Positions 1-7,404 of a stretch of 17,309 bases of DNA are shown piece by piece. The position numbers and the translations under genes are program-made. Position 1 is the stretch's first letter. Each line of letters opens with the position of its first letter. The notes below the pieces were generated by a model. It was given only the letters and a program-made list of their open reading frames with translations. It was not told the origin of the DNA and ran no database searches. Source of the DNA: Flavobacterium psychrophilum. GTDB lineage: Bacteria > Bacteroidota > Bacteroidia > Flavobacteriales > Flavobacteriaceae. Where the stretch lies: the NCBI GenBank assembly GCA_003243255.1, contig QFQM01000094.1, positions 1 through 17,309 on the forward strand, given 5' to 3'.

Positions 1-389
1 AAATCTTTTATATTGCTTAACCTGTCAATAAGGTCAGATATGGTTTGGAGCACGGTATCAATGTTATTTGCCAATTCCAGTCTGGCATTTTCGGCATCAC
101 TCATTATCTCCTGTCTTTCTTCTTCTGTTTCGGCGTTTTCGAGCAGAAACTCCAGCTCATCCGGATTAGGATATTCCAGCATTAAATAAAGCGGGTCTAC
201 GTCTATTCCTGTAATCCTGCTTATCTGGTTAAGTTCTGTTTCATGCTCAATTACAGCATCACGGCACATTAAATTGCAAAAAGTACGGCTTAAGCTGTGT
301 TGATTAAAATAATCGTGCTCTCCCGTAAGGTATTCAGCGGTAATTACGTCGTCATTGTTGTCAACACCGATGCTTATATCAAGTCCCAT
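1..389 (-). CDS. Hypothetical protein, 3' end outside window
   Basis: The reading frame opens with ATG at 389 (protein begins MGLDISIGVDNNDD) and stays open for about 129 codons to the window edge, so the C-terminus is missing. The protein is acidic and mainly hydrophilic, with no signal peptide or membrane segment; the part near residues 75-125 is rich in Glu, Leu and Asn and looks helical. I do not recognise a family. It lies 19 bp downstream of the stop at 409 on the same strand, so it is probably the last visible member of the operon that starts near 1552. A cytoplasmic location is inferred only from the lack of export signals. Confidence 0.75.
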   Translation of the reverse strand, partial: MGLDISIGVDNNDDVITAEYLTGEHDYFNQHSLSRTFCNLMCRDAVIEHETELNQISRITGIDVDPLYLMLEYPNPDELEFLLENAETEEERQEIMSDAENARLELANNIDTVLQTISDLIDRLSNIKD

Positions 390-408
390 TATTTATAATT
401 GATATTAG

Positions 409-705
409 TTATTTTATTATCTGAGGTTTGCCTTTTTCGGGATAAATTACTTTAATTTTTTCATCATATTTATATCCTGCCCAAACATAGTTACTCTTGT
501 TATATTGTTCTGTTAACGTTTTATCCAGATGCATTTCCGGATCCAGTCTGTAAACAAGAAACGGACTGTAAGCACCTATTTCTGATTTGGTTTTTCTGTC
601 AACATCATAAATTTCAGGAGAATTCCGGCAAATAAGCTCAGTTGTGCCATCATTATCCAGGTCAGTAAACTTTAGAGGCTCTTCAAGAGTATTGTCAATC
701 AGCAT
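409..705 (-). CDS. C-terminal part of a frameshifted secreted DNDG-repeat protein
   Basis: This 98-residue frame contains FTDLDNDGTTELICR near residues 13-27, an FG-GAP/VCBS-like Asp/Asn calcium-loop motif that usually occurs in secreted or surface proteins, yet it has no signal peptide. Its first ATG overlaps the end of the preceding frame by 7 bp (ATGCTGA). The preceding frame carries a signal peptide and its own motif of the same kind (TDLNNDGKTD). Adding one A to the AAAA run at 714-711 would join them as ...LRIIKTEMLIDNTLEEP..., giving one protein of about 232 residues. I therefore read this as the C-terminal half of a split gene rather than an independent gene. The alternative is a translationally coupled second gene. 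Confidence 0.6.
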   Translation of the reverse strand: MLIDNTLEEPLKFTDLDNDGTTELICRNSPEIYDVDRKTKSEIGAYSPFLVYRLDPEMHLDKTLTEQYNKSNYVWAGYKYDEKIKVIYPEKGKPQIIK

Positions 706-1106
706 CTCTGTTTTATTATCCTTAATTCTTTCAGGGATATTTCATCACGCCCTGATCCATAAGCAAAGCCAAAAAGCAATATAAATGCCTGATTGTTTTC
801 CTTTCTTATAAATACAAGGCCTGACTTTACTGCATTAGTATTTGCTTTGGCAAAAGTATTGCCTGTTTTATCCCAGATATCTTTAGCGGTAAAAGTATTC
901 CTGCCTTTTGCGCCAAGCGAAATGTTTATTTTACCAAATATTCCCGGATCGCCTTCAACGGGCGGCATATAAACAGAAATAGTGTCGGTTTTCCCGTCGT
1001 TATTCAGATCGGTTATAATGGTTTCAATGGGAGTATATTTATCATTTTGCTGGGCAGACATATAGAATGCCGAAAGGAAAGATAAACAAAGGAACAGATT
1101 TTTCAT
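699..1106 (-). CDS. N-terminal part of a frameshifted secreted DNDG-repeat protein
   Basis: This 135-residue frame starts with a typical signal peptide (MKNLFLCLSFLSAFYMSAQQ, cleavage likely after Ala18), followed by a calcium-loop-like motif TDLNNDGKTD at about residues 33-42. Later come GLVFIRKE and ILLFGFAYGSG, as in beta-structured secreted proteins. The frame ends abruptly in KQRC just where the next frame (705-409) continues with a second DNDG motif. The start ATG overlaps the stop of the upstream membrane-protein gene as ATGA (1106-1103), which indicates translational coupling in one operon. The biochemical function is unknown; export to the periplasm or outside is inferred from the signal peptide. 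Confidence 0.65.
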   Translation of the reverse strand: MKNLFLCLSFLSAFYMSAQQNDKYTPIETIITDLNNDGKTDTISVYMPPVEGDPGIFGKINISLGAKGRNTFTAKDIWDKTGNTFAKANTNAVKSGLVFIRKENNQAFILLFGFAYGSGRDEISLKELRIIKQRC

Positions 1107-1552
1107 CGTGACAGCTTAAAGCTACGTTTGGTAAGAGCTATAATTATGTTTACAGGTAGCAGTACTTGTGTGGCTGCAGCAATCATAAATATAAGTGTGA
1201 TACCTATGTTGAATATCTCCATGCTGTTGTCCAGCACGTCTTCAGGATTGCTTATCGCAATGGTTACTGCCCACAAAATGTAATAAGCTATAAAACTGCC
1301 AACGGTAATAATTGTGTGGATGGCAGTCAGTGTTTTGTTTAGTATATTTTCAGATAGTTTGTAAATAAGTCCCAGTGTAAAATATACTATTGTAAACGCT
1401 GTATACAAATGAGAATGCGCTATCACAAAATAAGTGTCATGAACATTTACATCAAAGATGCTGTTATCATCTGATATAAACTCCGTACAGGCAAGAAAGC
1501 CAAATAGTATGGCTACTGCCCAAAAATACTGATATACATTCCTGACTTTCAT
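1103..1552 (-). CDS. Small membrane protein with COX1-like histidine motif
   Basis: From ATG 1552 the protein has 149 residues; an in-frame GTG at 1558 would add two. It has about four hydrophobic segments (near residues 7-24, 47-66, 77-100 and 112-139). Between the first two lies HDTYFVIAHSH at residues 38-48. This closely resembles the HDTYYVVAHFH stretch of heme-copper oxidase subunit I, where the final two His ligate the hemes and the first His-Asp pair lies near the Mg site. The protein is far too short to be subunit I, and the other ligands and the CuB/Tyr cross-link motif are absent. A heme-binding or assembly role is possible but unproven. The gene appears to head the operon that continues to 1, and a terminator at 1570-1597 insulates it from the gene upstream. 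Confidence 0.75.
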   Translation of the reverse strand: MKVRNVYQYFWAVAILFGFLACTEFISDDNSIFDVNVHDTYFVIAHSHLYTAFTIVYFTLGLIYKLSENILNKTLTAIHTIITVGSFIAYYILWAVTIAISNPEDVLDNSMEIFNIGITLIFMIAAATQVLLPVNIIIALTKRSFKLSR

Positions 1553-1569
1553 ACCCACAAATCTAATAA

Positions 1570-1597
1570 AAAACCGCTTAACTAATTAAGCGGTTTT
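1570..1597 (-). terminator. Intrinsic terminator of the DUF4369 lipoprotein gene
   Basis: A perfect 12-bp inverted repeat (AAAACCGCTTAA at 1570-1581, TTAAGCGGTTTT at 1586-1597) has a 4-base loop. On the minus strand it runs into a T tract, 33 bp after the stop of the gene ending at 1630. Confidence 0.9.
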
Positions 1598-1629
1598 AAA
1601 CTGTTTACTGTGACTGAATACTGTGATTT

Positions 1630-2358
1630 TTATTTCACTTCAGCGGTCTCAGCATTTTTTCTGTCAGCTACATATTTGGTCAGCATTTTTCCGTAAAGTG
1701 ACTTTGCTACTACGGGCGACATGCTTTTTTGTATGGTGTCAAGGTATTTGATGTTGATATCGGCAATTTCAGACAGGGCAACATAAGGTCCTACATCGTG
1801 CTTTGCGTTATTTAGTGCAAAATTAGCCGTATAAAGATATCTTCTCTTAATTAGTTGGTCTGATTTCTCTCTAACGCTATCAAGTTGTTTTACATTACTG
1901 TTTTTAGTAGCTTCAAGTTCCTTAGCTTTTAGATCAAGATAGTCATTGCTGAACCTCGATTTTATTTTTACGAAATCTTCATATAGCTTTTGATTTTCAG
2001 ATCCTGTGATCTTAGCTTTATAAAAGAACTCTTCATTGGAGGTCTCTATTTTCATATTGCCCGGCTCTGCAAAGAAAGGCAGGTTGTTATCAACCGAGTT
2101 AGTCTGGCCCCTGTCAAGGAAAAGATATAGCATCTCTGGAGAGTCTACTTTTATCCAGCTTTCAAAAGTTGATTTACCGTTAAAATCGATGGTGTCTATA
2201 GCTACAAGTATAGTATCTTTTACTCTCTGAATGTATAATTTACCTTTTTTAAGGCCTTTAATGTTTCCTGTAATGTGCAGGTTGGCATCGCCATGCTCTT
2301 CTTTATTACACGAAACAAGCAGTACCAAAGCCATCAGGGCAAGAATAGTTTTTTTCAT
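1630..2358 (-). CDS. DUF4369 domain-containing lipoprotein
   Basis: This 242-residue protein begins MKKTILALMALVLLVSC; the lipobox LVSC makes Cys17 the likely lipidated residue, so the protein should sit on the outer or inner membrane facing the periplasm. Residues about 26-120 (ITGNIKGLKKGKLYIQRVKDTILVAIDTIDFNGKSTF...) match the DUF4369 pattern that usually precedes a thioredoxin-like AhpC/TSA domain in Bacteroidetes. No CxxC motif follows: the C-terminal half (about 120-230) is a helical, charged region. It therefore looks like a stand-alone DUF4369 protein rather than a disulfide oxidoreductase. A candidate promoter lies at 2400-2428 and a strong terminator follows at 1570-1597, so it is probably transcribed alone. 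Confidence 0.85.
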   Translation of the reverse strand: MKKTILALMALVLLVSCNKEEHGDANLHITGNIKGLKKGKLYIQRVKDTILVAIDTIDFNGKSTFESWIKVDSPEMLYLFLDRGQTNSVDNNLPFFAEPGNMKIETSNEEFFYKAKITGSENQKLYEDFVKIKSRFSNDYLDLKAKELEATKNSNVKQLDSVREKSDQLIKRRYLYTANFALNNAKHDVGPYVALSEIADINIKYLDTIQKSMSPVVAKSLYGKMLTKYVADRKNAETAEVK

Positions 2359-2399
2359 AAACTGAGAAAACGGTTTTTAAAAATTTTCCGCAAAGTAAG

Positions 2400-2428
2400 C
2401 AAAATTATGCAGGTATGCCTATCGCAAT
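2400..2428 (-). promoter_or_regulatory. Candidate Bacteroidetes-type promoter of the DUF4369 gene
   Basis: On the minus strand ATTG (2428-2425), a 17-bp spacer and TAATTTTG (2407-2400) fit the -33 TTG and -7 TAnnTTTG pattern. Transcription would start near 2394, about 35 bases before the ATG. Confidence 0.4.
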
Positions 2429-2455
2429 TTTAAGAAAATGAAGGTGTAAAACAAA

Positions 2456-2480
2456 AAAGCTTCCGCATTGCGGAAGCTTT
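2456..2480 (-). terminator. Intrinsic terminator of the small Ala/Lys/Thr-rich secreted protein gene
   Basis: A perfect 11-bp stem (AAAGCTTCCGC at 2456-2466, GCGGAAGCTTT at 2470-2480) with a 3-base loop is followed on the minus strand by a T tract. It lies 24 bp past the stop at 2504. Confidence 0.9.
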
Positions 2481-2503
2481 ATATATAATAAGAACATTTT
2501 GTC

Positions 2504-2821
2504 TTAGTCTATAAGCAGGTTTACAAGCTTAACATTACTGCGGTGAACAAATTCTACAAAATAGCCTGTTATGCCAAATGTAGATTTTTCTGCAGTTGAG
2601 CAGGCTTTAGCAGTGCCGTTATTGCTTGCTTTTTGTGTTGCAGTAGCTGGTTTTGCAACTGCATTTTCCTGTGCTTTGATGGGCTTAACAGCCGCTTTTT
2701 TGCTGGCAGACACTTCGTGTGTTTCTGTAGCGGGGGCCGGTTTAGGCTCGGTATTATTTTCTGTATTTGCAAAAGCAGCAGATCCAAGTACCAGAAGCAG
2801 CAGGGTTAATAAATTTTTCAT
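2504..2821 (-). CDS. Small secreted Ala/Lys/Thr-rich protein
   Basis: This 105-residue protein has a clear signal peptide (MKNLLTLLLLVLGSAAFAN, cleavage probably after Ala18). A low-complexity segment rich in Ala, Lys, Thr, Pro and Glu follows to about residue 72. The C-terminal part, around GITGYFVEFVHRSNVKLVNLLID, is more ordered-looking. I do not recognise a family; such short secreted proteins are common and poorly conserved in flavobacteria. It is probably transcribed alone: a TAATTTTG -7 box lies at 2863-2870 and a terminator at 2456-2480. Overlapping frames on the other strand reflect only the repetitive Ala-rich composition. Confidence 0.75.
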   Translation of the reverse strand: MKNLLTLLLLVLGSAAFANTENNTEPKPAPATETHEVSASKKAAVKPIKAQENAVAKPATATQKASNNGTAKACSTAEKSTFGITGYFVEFVHRSNVKLVNLLID

Positions 2822-2862
2822 AGTCGGTTGATTTATAGTTTGGTATATAAGTTGTAAATGTA

Positions 2863-2870
2863 CAAAATTA
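2863..2870 (-). promoter_or_regulatory. Candidate -7 promoter element overlapping the peptidase stop codon
   Basis: On the minus strand TAATTTTG matches TAnnTTTG exactly; its first three bases are the TAA stop of the M61 peptidase gene. No convincing -33 TTTG is seen upstream. It would start the gene at 2821 with a leader of about 35 bases. Confidence 0.4.
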
Positions 2871-4697
2871 TCCTTTAAGCCATGCTTCTTTCAGCTTATT
2901 TTTTGAAGCATCGGTTGCATGATAACCTTCGGTTTCTTCGGTAGGAAGCTTAATAGTGCCTTTAATGTCCTGTTCTTTACCGTCACGTTTTATCTTTACC
3001 GCAATGGCATCACCGTCTTTCCATCCTTCACTTGCAACCAAAAGTTCATAAATGTTATCAACATTATAGGCTTTTCCATTTACAGCAAGCAGTATGTCGC
3101 TACCTTTTATACCAAGTTTTGCCATAAACTCATTTGGCTCAACATTAGGCAGGAATACGATTTCCTTTGCAGCGTTTTTAGTAACAGTAGGTACCTGTCC
3201 GTTTTTAATGAACGGATTACCCGGAGTTTTGATGGTTGTTTTGGTAACACCCATTTTTGCAAAATACTGCTCATATGGTATAGGTGTTGTTCCTGATACA
3301 TATTTCTTAAGGAATTCGCCTATTTCTGGGTATGTCAGCCTTGTTATGGTTGCAAACAGGTCTTCGTCATTAAAAGGTTTGTTGCTTCCGTATTCTTTAG
3401 AAAGGTCTCTCATAAGAGTAAGTATGCCGCGTTGCCCGTTGCTGCTTTCCCTCATTTGTATGTCAATACACATTGCAATAAGCGCACCTTTAAGGTATAC
3501 GTTATAGTATGCATCTTTATACGGTTTCTGAAGGATGTTCTTACTCATGTTGGTAAAGTCCATAGTATCGTCAAACGATCTTGACTGAGCAATCTTTTCA
3601 GAAATCCTTTGGTAGAACTCATCCTCGGTAATAAGGCCCTGGTTTACCTGAAACAGGTTGGCAAAATATTCGGTAACACCTTCATACATCCAAAGGTGCT
3701 CGCTCATTTTTGGCGTATTGTAGTTAAAATAGTGTATCTCTTTAGAGTGTACGCTAAGTGGTGTCACGATATGGAAAAACTCATGCGAAACCACATCTTT
3801 CAGTGTACTTTTCAACTGATCCAACGGATAATCTTCCGGCATTACAACTGTTGTAGATGTAGTGTGCTCTAACGCGCCATATCCGTGTGCATCGTCTTTA
3901 GTGCCATCGGTCAGGTAAATAAGTACGCTATATTTTTTGGTGCTGTTTATTGGACCAAGGAATTTCTTCTGGGCACGCATCATAGTCTCCATTTCAGGAG
4001 TCAGCATTTTTGCGGTTATTTTTCCTGTAGGCGAAAATACCGAAATAAGGATGTCCATGTCATCTACCTTAAACGTAGTATAGTCCGGCTTAGAGTACAT
4101 GATAGGGTGGTCTACCAAATCAGGATAACGTGGCGATGAGAACACATCTACCTCATTGCTGGCATCAGTATCTACAAGAGAAGTGGCTCCCCATAGGGTA
4201 GCAGGGTGTGTTATGGTTACGGTATAAGGTGTTTCGCCTTTGTTTTCAAAATATCCTATAAAACCGTGAATGTTAACCACAAAGTTTTTCTCAGCAAGGA
4301 TATTCGTACCAGCCGGCGAGAAAATATCATGTGTACCTTCTATATCATAGGTGTCATTAACAAGGTAAGTTACTTTAGCCAGTTTTTTGGCACCTTCAAT
4401 TTTCCACGAATTGTCATCGGGCCTTGTAACGGTAAGCTCTTTTCCTTTTTTATCATAAGCTTTAAACCCTTCAACATATTTTCCGTAATTGTCTTCAGAA
4501 TAGGTTCCGGGAACGATTTTAGGAATAAAAAAAGTAGTCGTTTCGGTATCAAAAGCAGGAGGGGTGATGGTTACCATCACTTTGTCGTCTTTTACATTTT
4601 TCAGGTCTATCGCAACCTGAATGTCTTTGCTTTTTTGAGCGAAAGCCATGCTGCCAAATGACAACACTACCGCAAGCGTACAGATAAATTTTTTCAT
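2868..4697 (-). CDS. Exported M61 family metallopeptidase with PDZ domain
   Basis: This 609-residue protein has a signal peptide (MKKFICTLAVVLSFGSMAFAQ) and the architecture of M61 (glycyl aminopeptidase-like) peptidases. An N-terminal beta domain spans about residues 22-200. The zinc peptidase core has HEFFH at 305-309 (His305 and His309 as zinc ligands, Glu306 catalytic). The downstream WMYEGVTEYFA supplies Glu339 as the probable third ligand, by analogy with M1/M61 enzymes. YGALEHTTST at about 273-282 is another family-typical stretch. A C-terminal PDZ domain lies at about 515-585 (GSDILLAVNGKAY...). The likely role is periplasmic or secreted aminopeptidase activity. It lies 83 bp downstream of the DUF3784 gene and may be read from the same operon or its own promoter. 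No terminator follows it, and the next gene carries its own -7 box. Confidence 0.93.
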   Translation of the reverse strand: MKKFICTLAVVLSFGSMAFAQKSKDIQVAIDLKNVKDDKVMVTITPPAFDTETTTFFIPKIVPGTYSEDNYGKYVEGFKAYDKKGKELTVTRPDDNSWKIEGAKKLAKVTYLVNDTYDIEGTHDIFSPAGTNILAEKNFVVNIHGFIGYFENKGETPYTVTITHPATLWGATSLVDTDASNEVDVFSSPRYPDLVDHPIMYSKPDYTTFKVDDMDILISVFSPTGKITAKMLTPEMETMMRAQKKFLGPINSTKKYSVLIYLTDGTKDDAHGYGALEHTTSTTVVMPEDYPLDQLKSTLKDVVSHEFFHIVTPLSVHSKEIHYFNYNTPKMSEHLWMYEGVTEYFANLFQVNQGLITEDEFYQRISEKIAQSRSFDDTMDFTNMSKNILQKPYKDAYYNVYLKGALIAMCIDIQMRESSNGQRGILTLMRDLSKEYGSNKPFNDEDLFATITRLTYPEIGEFLKKYVSGTTPIPYEQYFAKMGVTKTTIKTPGNPFIKNGQVPTVTKNAAKEIVFLPNVEPNEFMAKLGIKGSDILLAVNGKAYNVDNIYELLVASEGWKDGDAIAVKIKRDGKEQDIKGTIKLPTEETEGYHATDASKNKLKEAWLKG

Positions 4698-4780
4698 AAT
4701 TAGAATCTTATACTTTGTAAGTCGATTGATTGGTTAATTTGTTACAAAAGAAAGTAAAAAATAACTAAATATATTGGAAT

Positions 4781-5092
4781 TTATCTGTCGTAGCGGTATT
4801 TCTTAGAATTTGAACGTATAAGTATCCATAAAGTTCCGGCAAGGAGGGCAGGTATCTGCATATATTCTCCCAGTTCAGGCCATATGGAATACGTAATAAG
4901 TACTTCTGATAGAATCAGTACTATAGCCATGCTAAAGAATACATTCCTGAACAGTGTAGCTATGGCTTCAATATTCACTTTAGCCTTTTCTGCCGGCGAC
5001 ATAGTGTTGTAGCCGGCAATAAGGTTGTACATTTTGCCATACTTAACCGCAACAGCCGATAGTATCAAAATAATGGCAATAATAAATCCCAT
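4781..5092 (-). CDS. DUF3784 domain-containing membrane protein
   Basis: This 103-residue protein has three hydrophobic segments (about residues 2-18, 50-70 and 78-95). The conserved DUF3784 signature is visible as KYGKMYNLIAGYNTMSPAEKAKV at about 17-39. The family consists of small integral membrane proteins of unknown function. It starts 6 bp after the alpha/beta hydrolase stop, so the two are almost certainly co-transcribed and perhaps translationally coupled. The Arg/Lys-rich tail (SNSKKYRYDR) is probably cytoplasmic. Confidence 0.85.
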   Translation of the reverse strand: MGFIIAIILILSAVAVKYGKMYNLIAGYNTMSPAEKAKVNIEAIATLFRNVFFSMAIVLILSEVLITYSIWPELGEYMQIPALLAGTLWILIRSNSKKYRYDR

Positions 5093-5098
5093 GTTGAT

Positions 5099-6487
5099 TT
5101 ACTGTTTGGTTATCCAGTTGGTAACTTCGTCCAGTGCTACCGGAGCAATAGTTTGTTCTATCTCACCATATTCCTGAATAGAACCTGTTGTGCATTCCTG
5201 GAAAAGGTGGTTCAGGTTCATCAGTTTTTTGGTAACTACTTTTTTGTTACCGCTTTTCTCGGCTGCTCTTTTAATGCCGTCAAGATTGGCATCGGCTGCT
5301 ACCTGTATGTCTTTACTGCCGTTAAGGGCAAGGATAGGGCATTTCAGTTTTTCGATGACAGGTGCAGGGTCATATCGTAAAAAATATACAAACCATGGCG
5401 ACGTAAGTTGCTCGGTTTGTCCGGCTATTACACGGCCTATTTCATCCTTGGGAACACCTTTTGAAGCGAAGAAAGCACCGAACTCTTTAGTAAGAATGTC
5501 GTTAACGGTCGCCTTTCTTATTTTCTCATCGTTTTCGGTTATAATAACGTTGTACGCTTTTCTTAGTGTAACCCCCATGGCAGTAAGCTCATTCTCGGGA
5601 ATTCCATCAGATTTCCCGGCAAGATAATTTTGAAGGATCATAAGTTCACTTACTTTAATTCCTGGCCCTGCAAGCGAAACAATATAAGCAATATCAGGGT
5701 TTTTCTCGGCAACAAGCTGAGCAATCAGTCCGCCTTCGCTATGGCCTATCAGTCCTATTTTCTTTTTATTGACTTCTTTTCGTGTTTTTAGGTAATCTAG
5801 TGCGGCCTGTGTATCGGTAGCAAAATCGGCTGAAGTATCATTTACCGGATTTCCTCCCGATTTGCCAACACCCCTGTCGTCATAACGAAGAACTCCTATA
5901 CCATTTCGGGTAAGATGATCAGCCCACAAAAGAAAAGGTTTGTGTTCCATTAATTCGCTGTTTCTGTCCTGTGCGCCACTTCCGCTAATAAGTATAACTA
6001 CCGGATAAACACCGTCTTTTTTAGGTAGCGTAAGTGTGCCGCCAAGAGTAATGCCGGCCTTTTCATTTTTGAATGTTACGTCTTCCATATAATAAGGGAA
6101 AGGCGCTTTAGGTTCCTGAGGACGTTTGGCTTTTACTTCAATAATTTCGCCTTTGCTAAGGTCAAGTGCCAATGCATACGTTCCCTGGTTAAAGGTTCCT
6201 TTAATAATGCCGTTTTCGAGCTTTCCTTTGTAATTAATTCCTGCTGCGGCAATGGAGAAAGTAAGGGTATTGTCTGTGAAAGCAATTTTGTCTATAGGCA
6301 TATCTTTAGCTCCCTGGTCGGGGCTGTCCATAGTAGCTGTATAACCTCCTACACCCGCGGCGATGTTTAGGACCAATCGTAATTTACCGCCCGGAACGAC
6401 AAGGTTACCCTGCCATTTTCCGGTAATGTCCTGTGCGAATAGTGATGCCGAAAACAGCATCATAAGCAATAAAAGTGATTTTTTCAT
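5099..6487 (-). CDS. Exported alpha/beta hydrolase (esterase/peptidase-like)
   Basis: This 462-residue protein has a signal peptide (MKKSLLLLMMLFSASLFAQ), an N-terminal beta-barrel-like region (about 20-115, starting DITGKWQG) and an alpha/beta hydrolase domain (about 135-460). Catalytic residues are readable: nucleophile Ser250 in GHSEG, acid Asp393 in NGSKDIQV and His427 in NLNHLFQE. The ISGSGAQDRNSE stretch at 167-178 probably forms the oxyanion-hole region, and VLRYDDRGVGKS at 199-210 is typical of the family. Substrates are likely esters or small peptides in the periplasm; the exact one cannot be told. It sits between the five-helix membrane protein (28 bp upstream) and DUF3784 (6 bp downstream) in the DUF2089-headed operon. 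Confidence 0.92.
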   Translation of the reverse strand: MKKSLLLLMMLFSASLFAQDITGKWQGNLVVPGGKLRLVLNIAAGVGGYTATMDSPDQGAKDMPIDKIAFTDNTLTFSIAAAGINYKGKLENGIIKGTFNQGTYALALDLSKGEIIEVKAKRPQEPKAPFPYYMEDVTFKNEKAGITLGGTLTLPKKDGVYPVVILISGSGAQDRNSELMEHKPFLLWADHLTRNGIGVLRYDDRGVGKSGGNPVNDTSADFATDTQAALDYLKTRKEVNKKKIGLIGHSEGGLIAQLVAEKNPDIAYIVSLAGPGIKVSELMILQNYLAGKSDGIPENELTAMGVTLRKAYNVIITENDEKIRKATVNDILTKEFGAFFASKGVPKDEIGRVIAGQTEQLTSPWFVYFLRYDPAPVIEKLKCPILALNGSKDIQVAADANLDGIKRAAEKSGNKKVVTKKLMNLNHLFQECTTGSIQEYGEIEQTIAPVALDEVTNWITKQ

Positions 6488-6515
6488 GATGATTAAGCTA
6501 TGATTGATGATTGAA

Positions 6516-7094
6516 CTATTGGTATATCAGTGGGAAAATAAAAAATGAAACGATCTCTGTTAAGATTATCGTTACAATAAACATTACTATTTGTTTTGTG
6601 GTTTTAAGATTTGAAGCCGTTTTAACACCATTGTACAGTAAGGCAAAGAACCAGATAACTAATGGTATTAAAAGCAGACTCAAAAAGAGTACAGGTATGA
6701 TTTCCGGAAGCATTTTTTCAATATTACTGGTATCTTCAGCTGCAACCGCATCAATTTTAGCCATGTAGCCGCCTACACCTGCAAGAGTAGTTATATAAAG
6801 AGGGATTCTGGCAATAAGGACAGTACTTAAAATATCTATAGGCCTTGTTTTTTTATTGATAAAATAGCTATAGATAAAAAGACCTGCAAAAAGCAATGTG
6901 ATGGCAAATACGTTTTCTGTAAAAGCAAGCACGAAAGATGTTCCCATGCTGCTTATATGCATGTCAAGAGCACCGTTGTAGTGTGCTCCAAACAGGTAGG
7001 CCAGTAATGAACCGAACGGAATTCCTAAAAGGCCTATAAAAAGTAATGGGCGGGCATCGTATTTTTCAAAAGGGTTAAATAGAAGTTTTTTCAT
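6516..7094 (-). CDS. Five-helix integral membrane protein, Yip1-like
   Basis: This 192-residue protein has about five transmembrane segments (near residues 17-36, 57-79, 88-108, 131-155 and 167-190). It has a short N-terminal NPFEKYDARPL motif and no signal peptide. Size, topology and the LIARIPLYITTLAGVGGYM region recall bacterial Yip1-domain membrane proteins, but the match is only by eye. It follows the DUF2089 regulator by 13 bp and precedes the hydrolase by 28 bp, so it belongs to the same transcript. No catalytic motif is visible; a membrane-stress or envelope role is a guess from context. Confidence 0.8.
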   Translation of the reverse strand: MKKLLFNPFEKYDARPLLFIGLLGIPFGSLLAYLFGAHYNGALDMHISSMGTSFVLAFTENVFAITLLFAGLFIYSYFINKKTRPIDILSTVLIARIPLYITTLAGVGGYMAKIDAVAAEDTSNIEKMLPEIIPVLFLSLLLIPLVIWFFALLYNGVKTASNLKTTKQIVMFIVTIILTEIVSFFIFPLIYQ

Positions 7095-7107
7095 AAGTGG
7101 TTAATGG

Positions 7108-7389
7108 TTATTCTTCGGGTGTTAGTTTTTTTACTTTTTCGATAAGATCGTCCAGGCGGTTGCGTACTGTAGGATAGCTGATGCCCATTTGCGAGGCCAT
7201 TTCCTTCAGGCTGCCGCTGGTCAGGAAAAACTGCAGGATAAAAGCCTGCTCATCGGCCGGTAGCCTTAAAAGGGGCGGCAGAGGAAAATTACCTGATACC
7301 TCTGTACTGCATGTTGGACACAACAGCCGCGACACATTAAGCGAACCCGAACAACTCGGACAGGCAATAGGAAGTTTTGGTGTTTGCAT
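7108..7389 (-). CDS. DUF2089 zinc-ribbon/HTH regulator
   Basis: From ATG 7389 the protein has 93 residues. It starts with a four-Cys zinc ribbon (CPSC at 10-13, CPTC at 24-27), then NFPLPPLLRLPADEQAFILQFFLTSGSLKEMASQMGISYPTVRNRLDDLIEKV, the classic DUF2089 helix-turn-helix region with SYPTVRNRLD as recognition helix. An upstream TTG at 7413 would extend it by eight residues but overlaps the promoter, so I prefer ATG. It heads an operon of membrane and secreted proteins, consistent with a DNA-binding regulator of its own transcript. A palindrome and two direct repeats sit in its promoter. Confidence 0.88.
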   Translation of the reverse strand: MQTPKLPIACPSCSGSLNVSRLLCPTCSTEVSGNFPLPPLLRLPADEQAFILQFFLTSGSLKEMASQMGISYPTVRNRLDDLIEKVKKLTPEE

Positions 7390-7404
7390 GATTGATGATT
7401 TAAT

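Noticed and set aside
699..720. Programmed -1 frameshift signal in the split DNDG protein gene
   Set aside because: The junction ATA AAA CAG does not give a standard X XXY YYZ slippery heptamer and no strong downstream stem was evident.
2571..2831. Plus-strand ORF of 86 residues opposite the small secreted protein gene
   Set aside because: It is the antisense shadow of an Ala-rich low-complexity gene that has a signal peptide, promoter and terminator on the minus strand.
2919..4661. Several plus-strand ORFs across the M61 peptidase gene
   Set aside because: The minus-strand product has a complete, well-conserved M61-PDZ architecture; the plus frames have no recognisable features.
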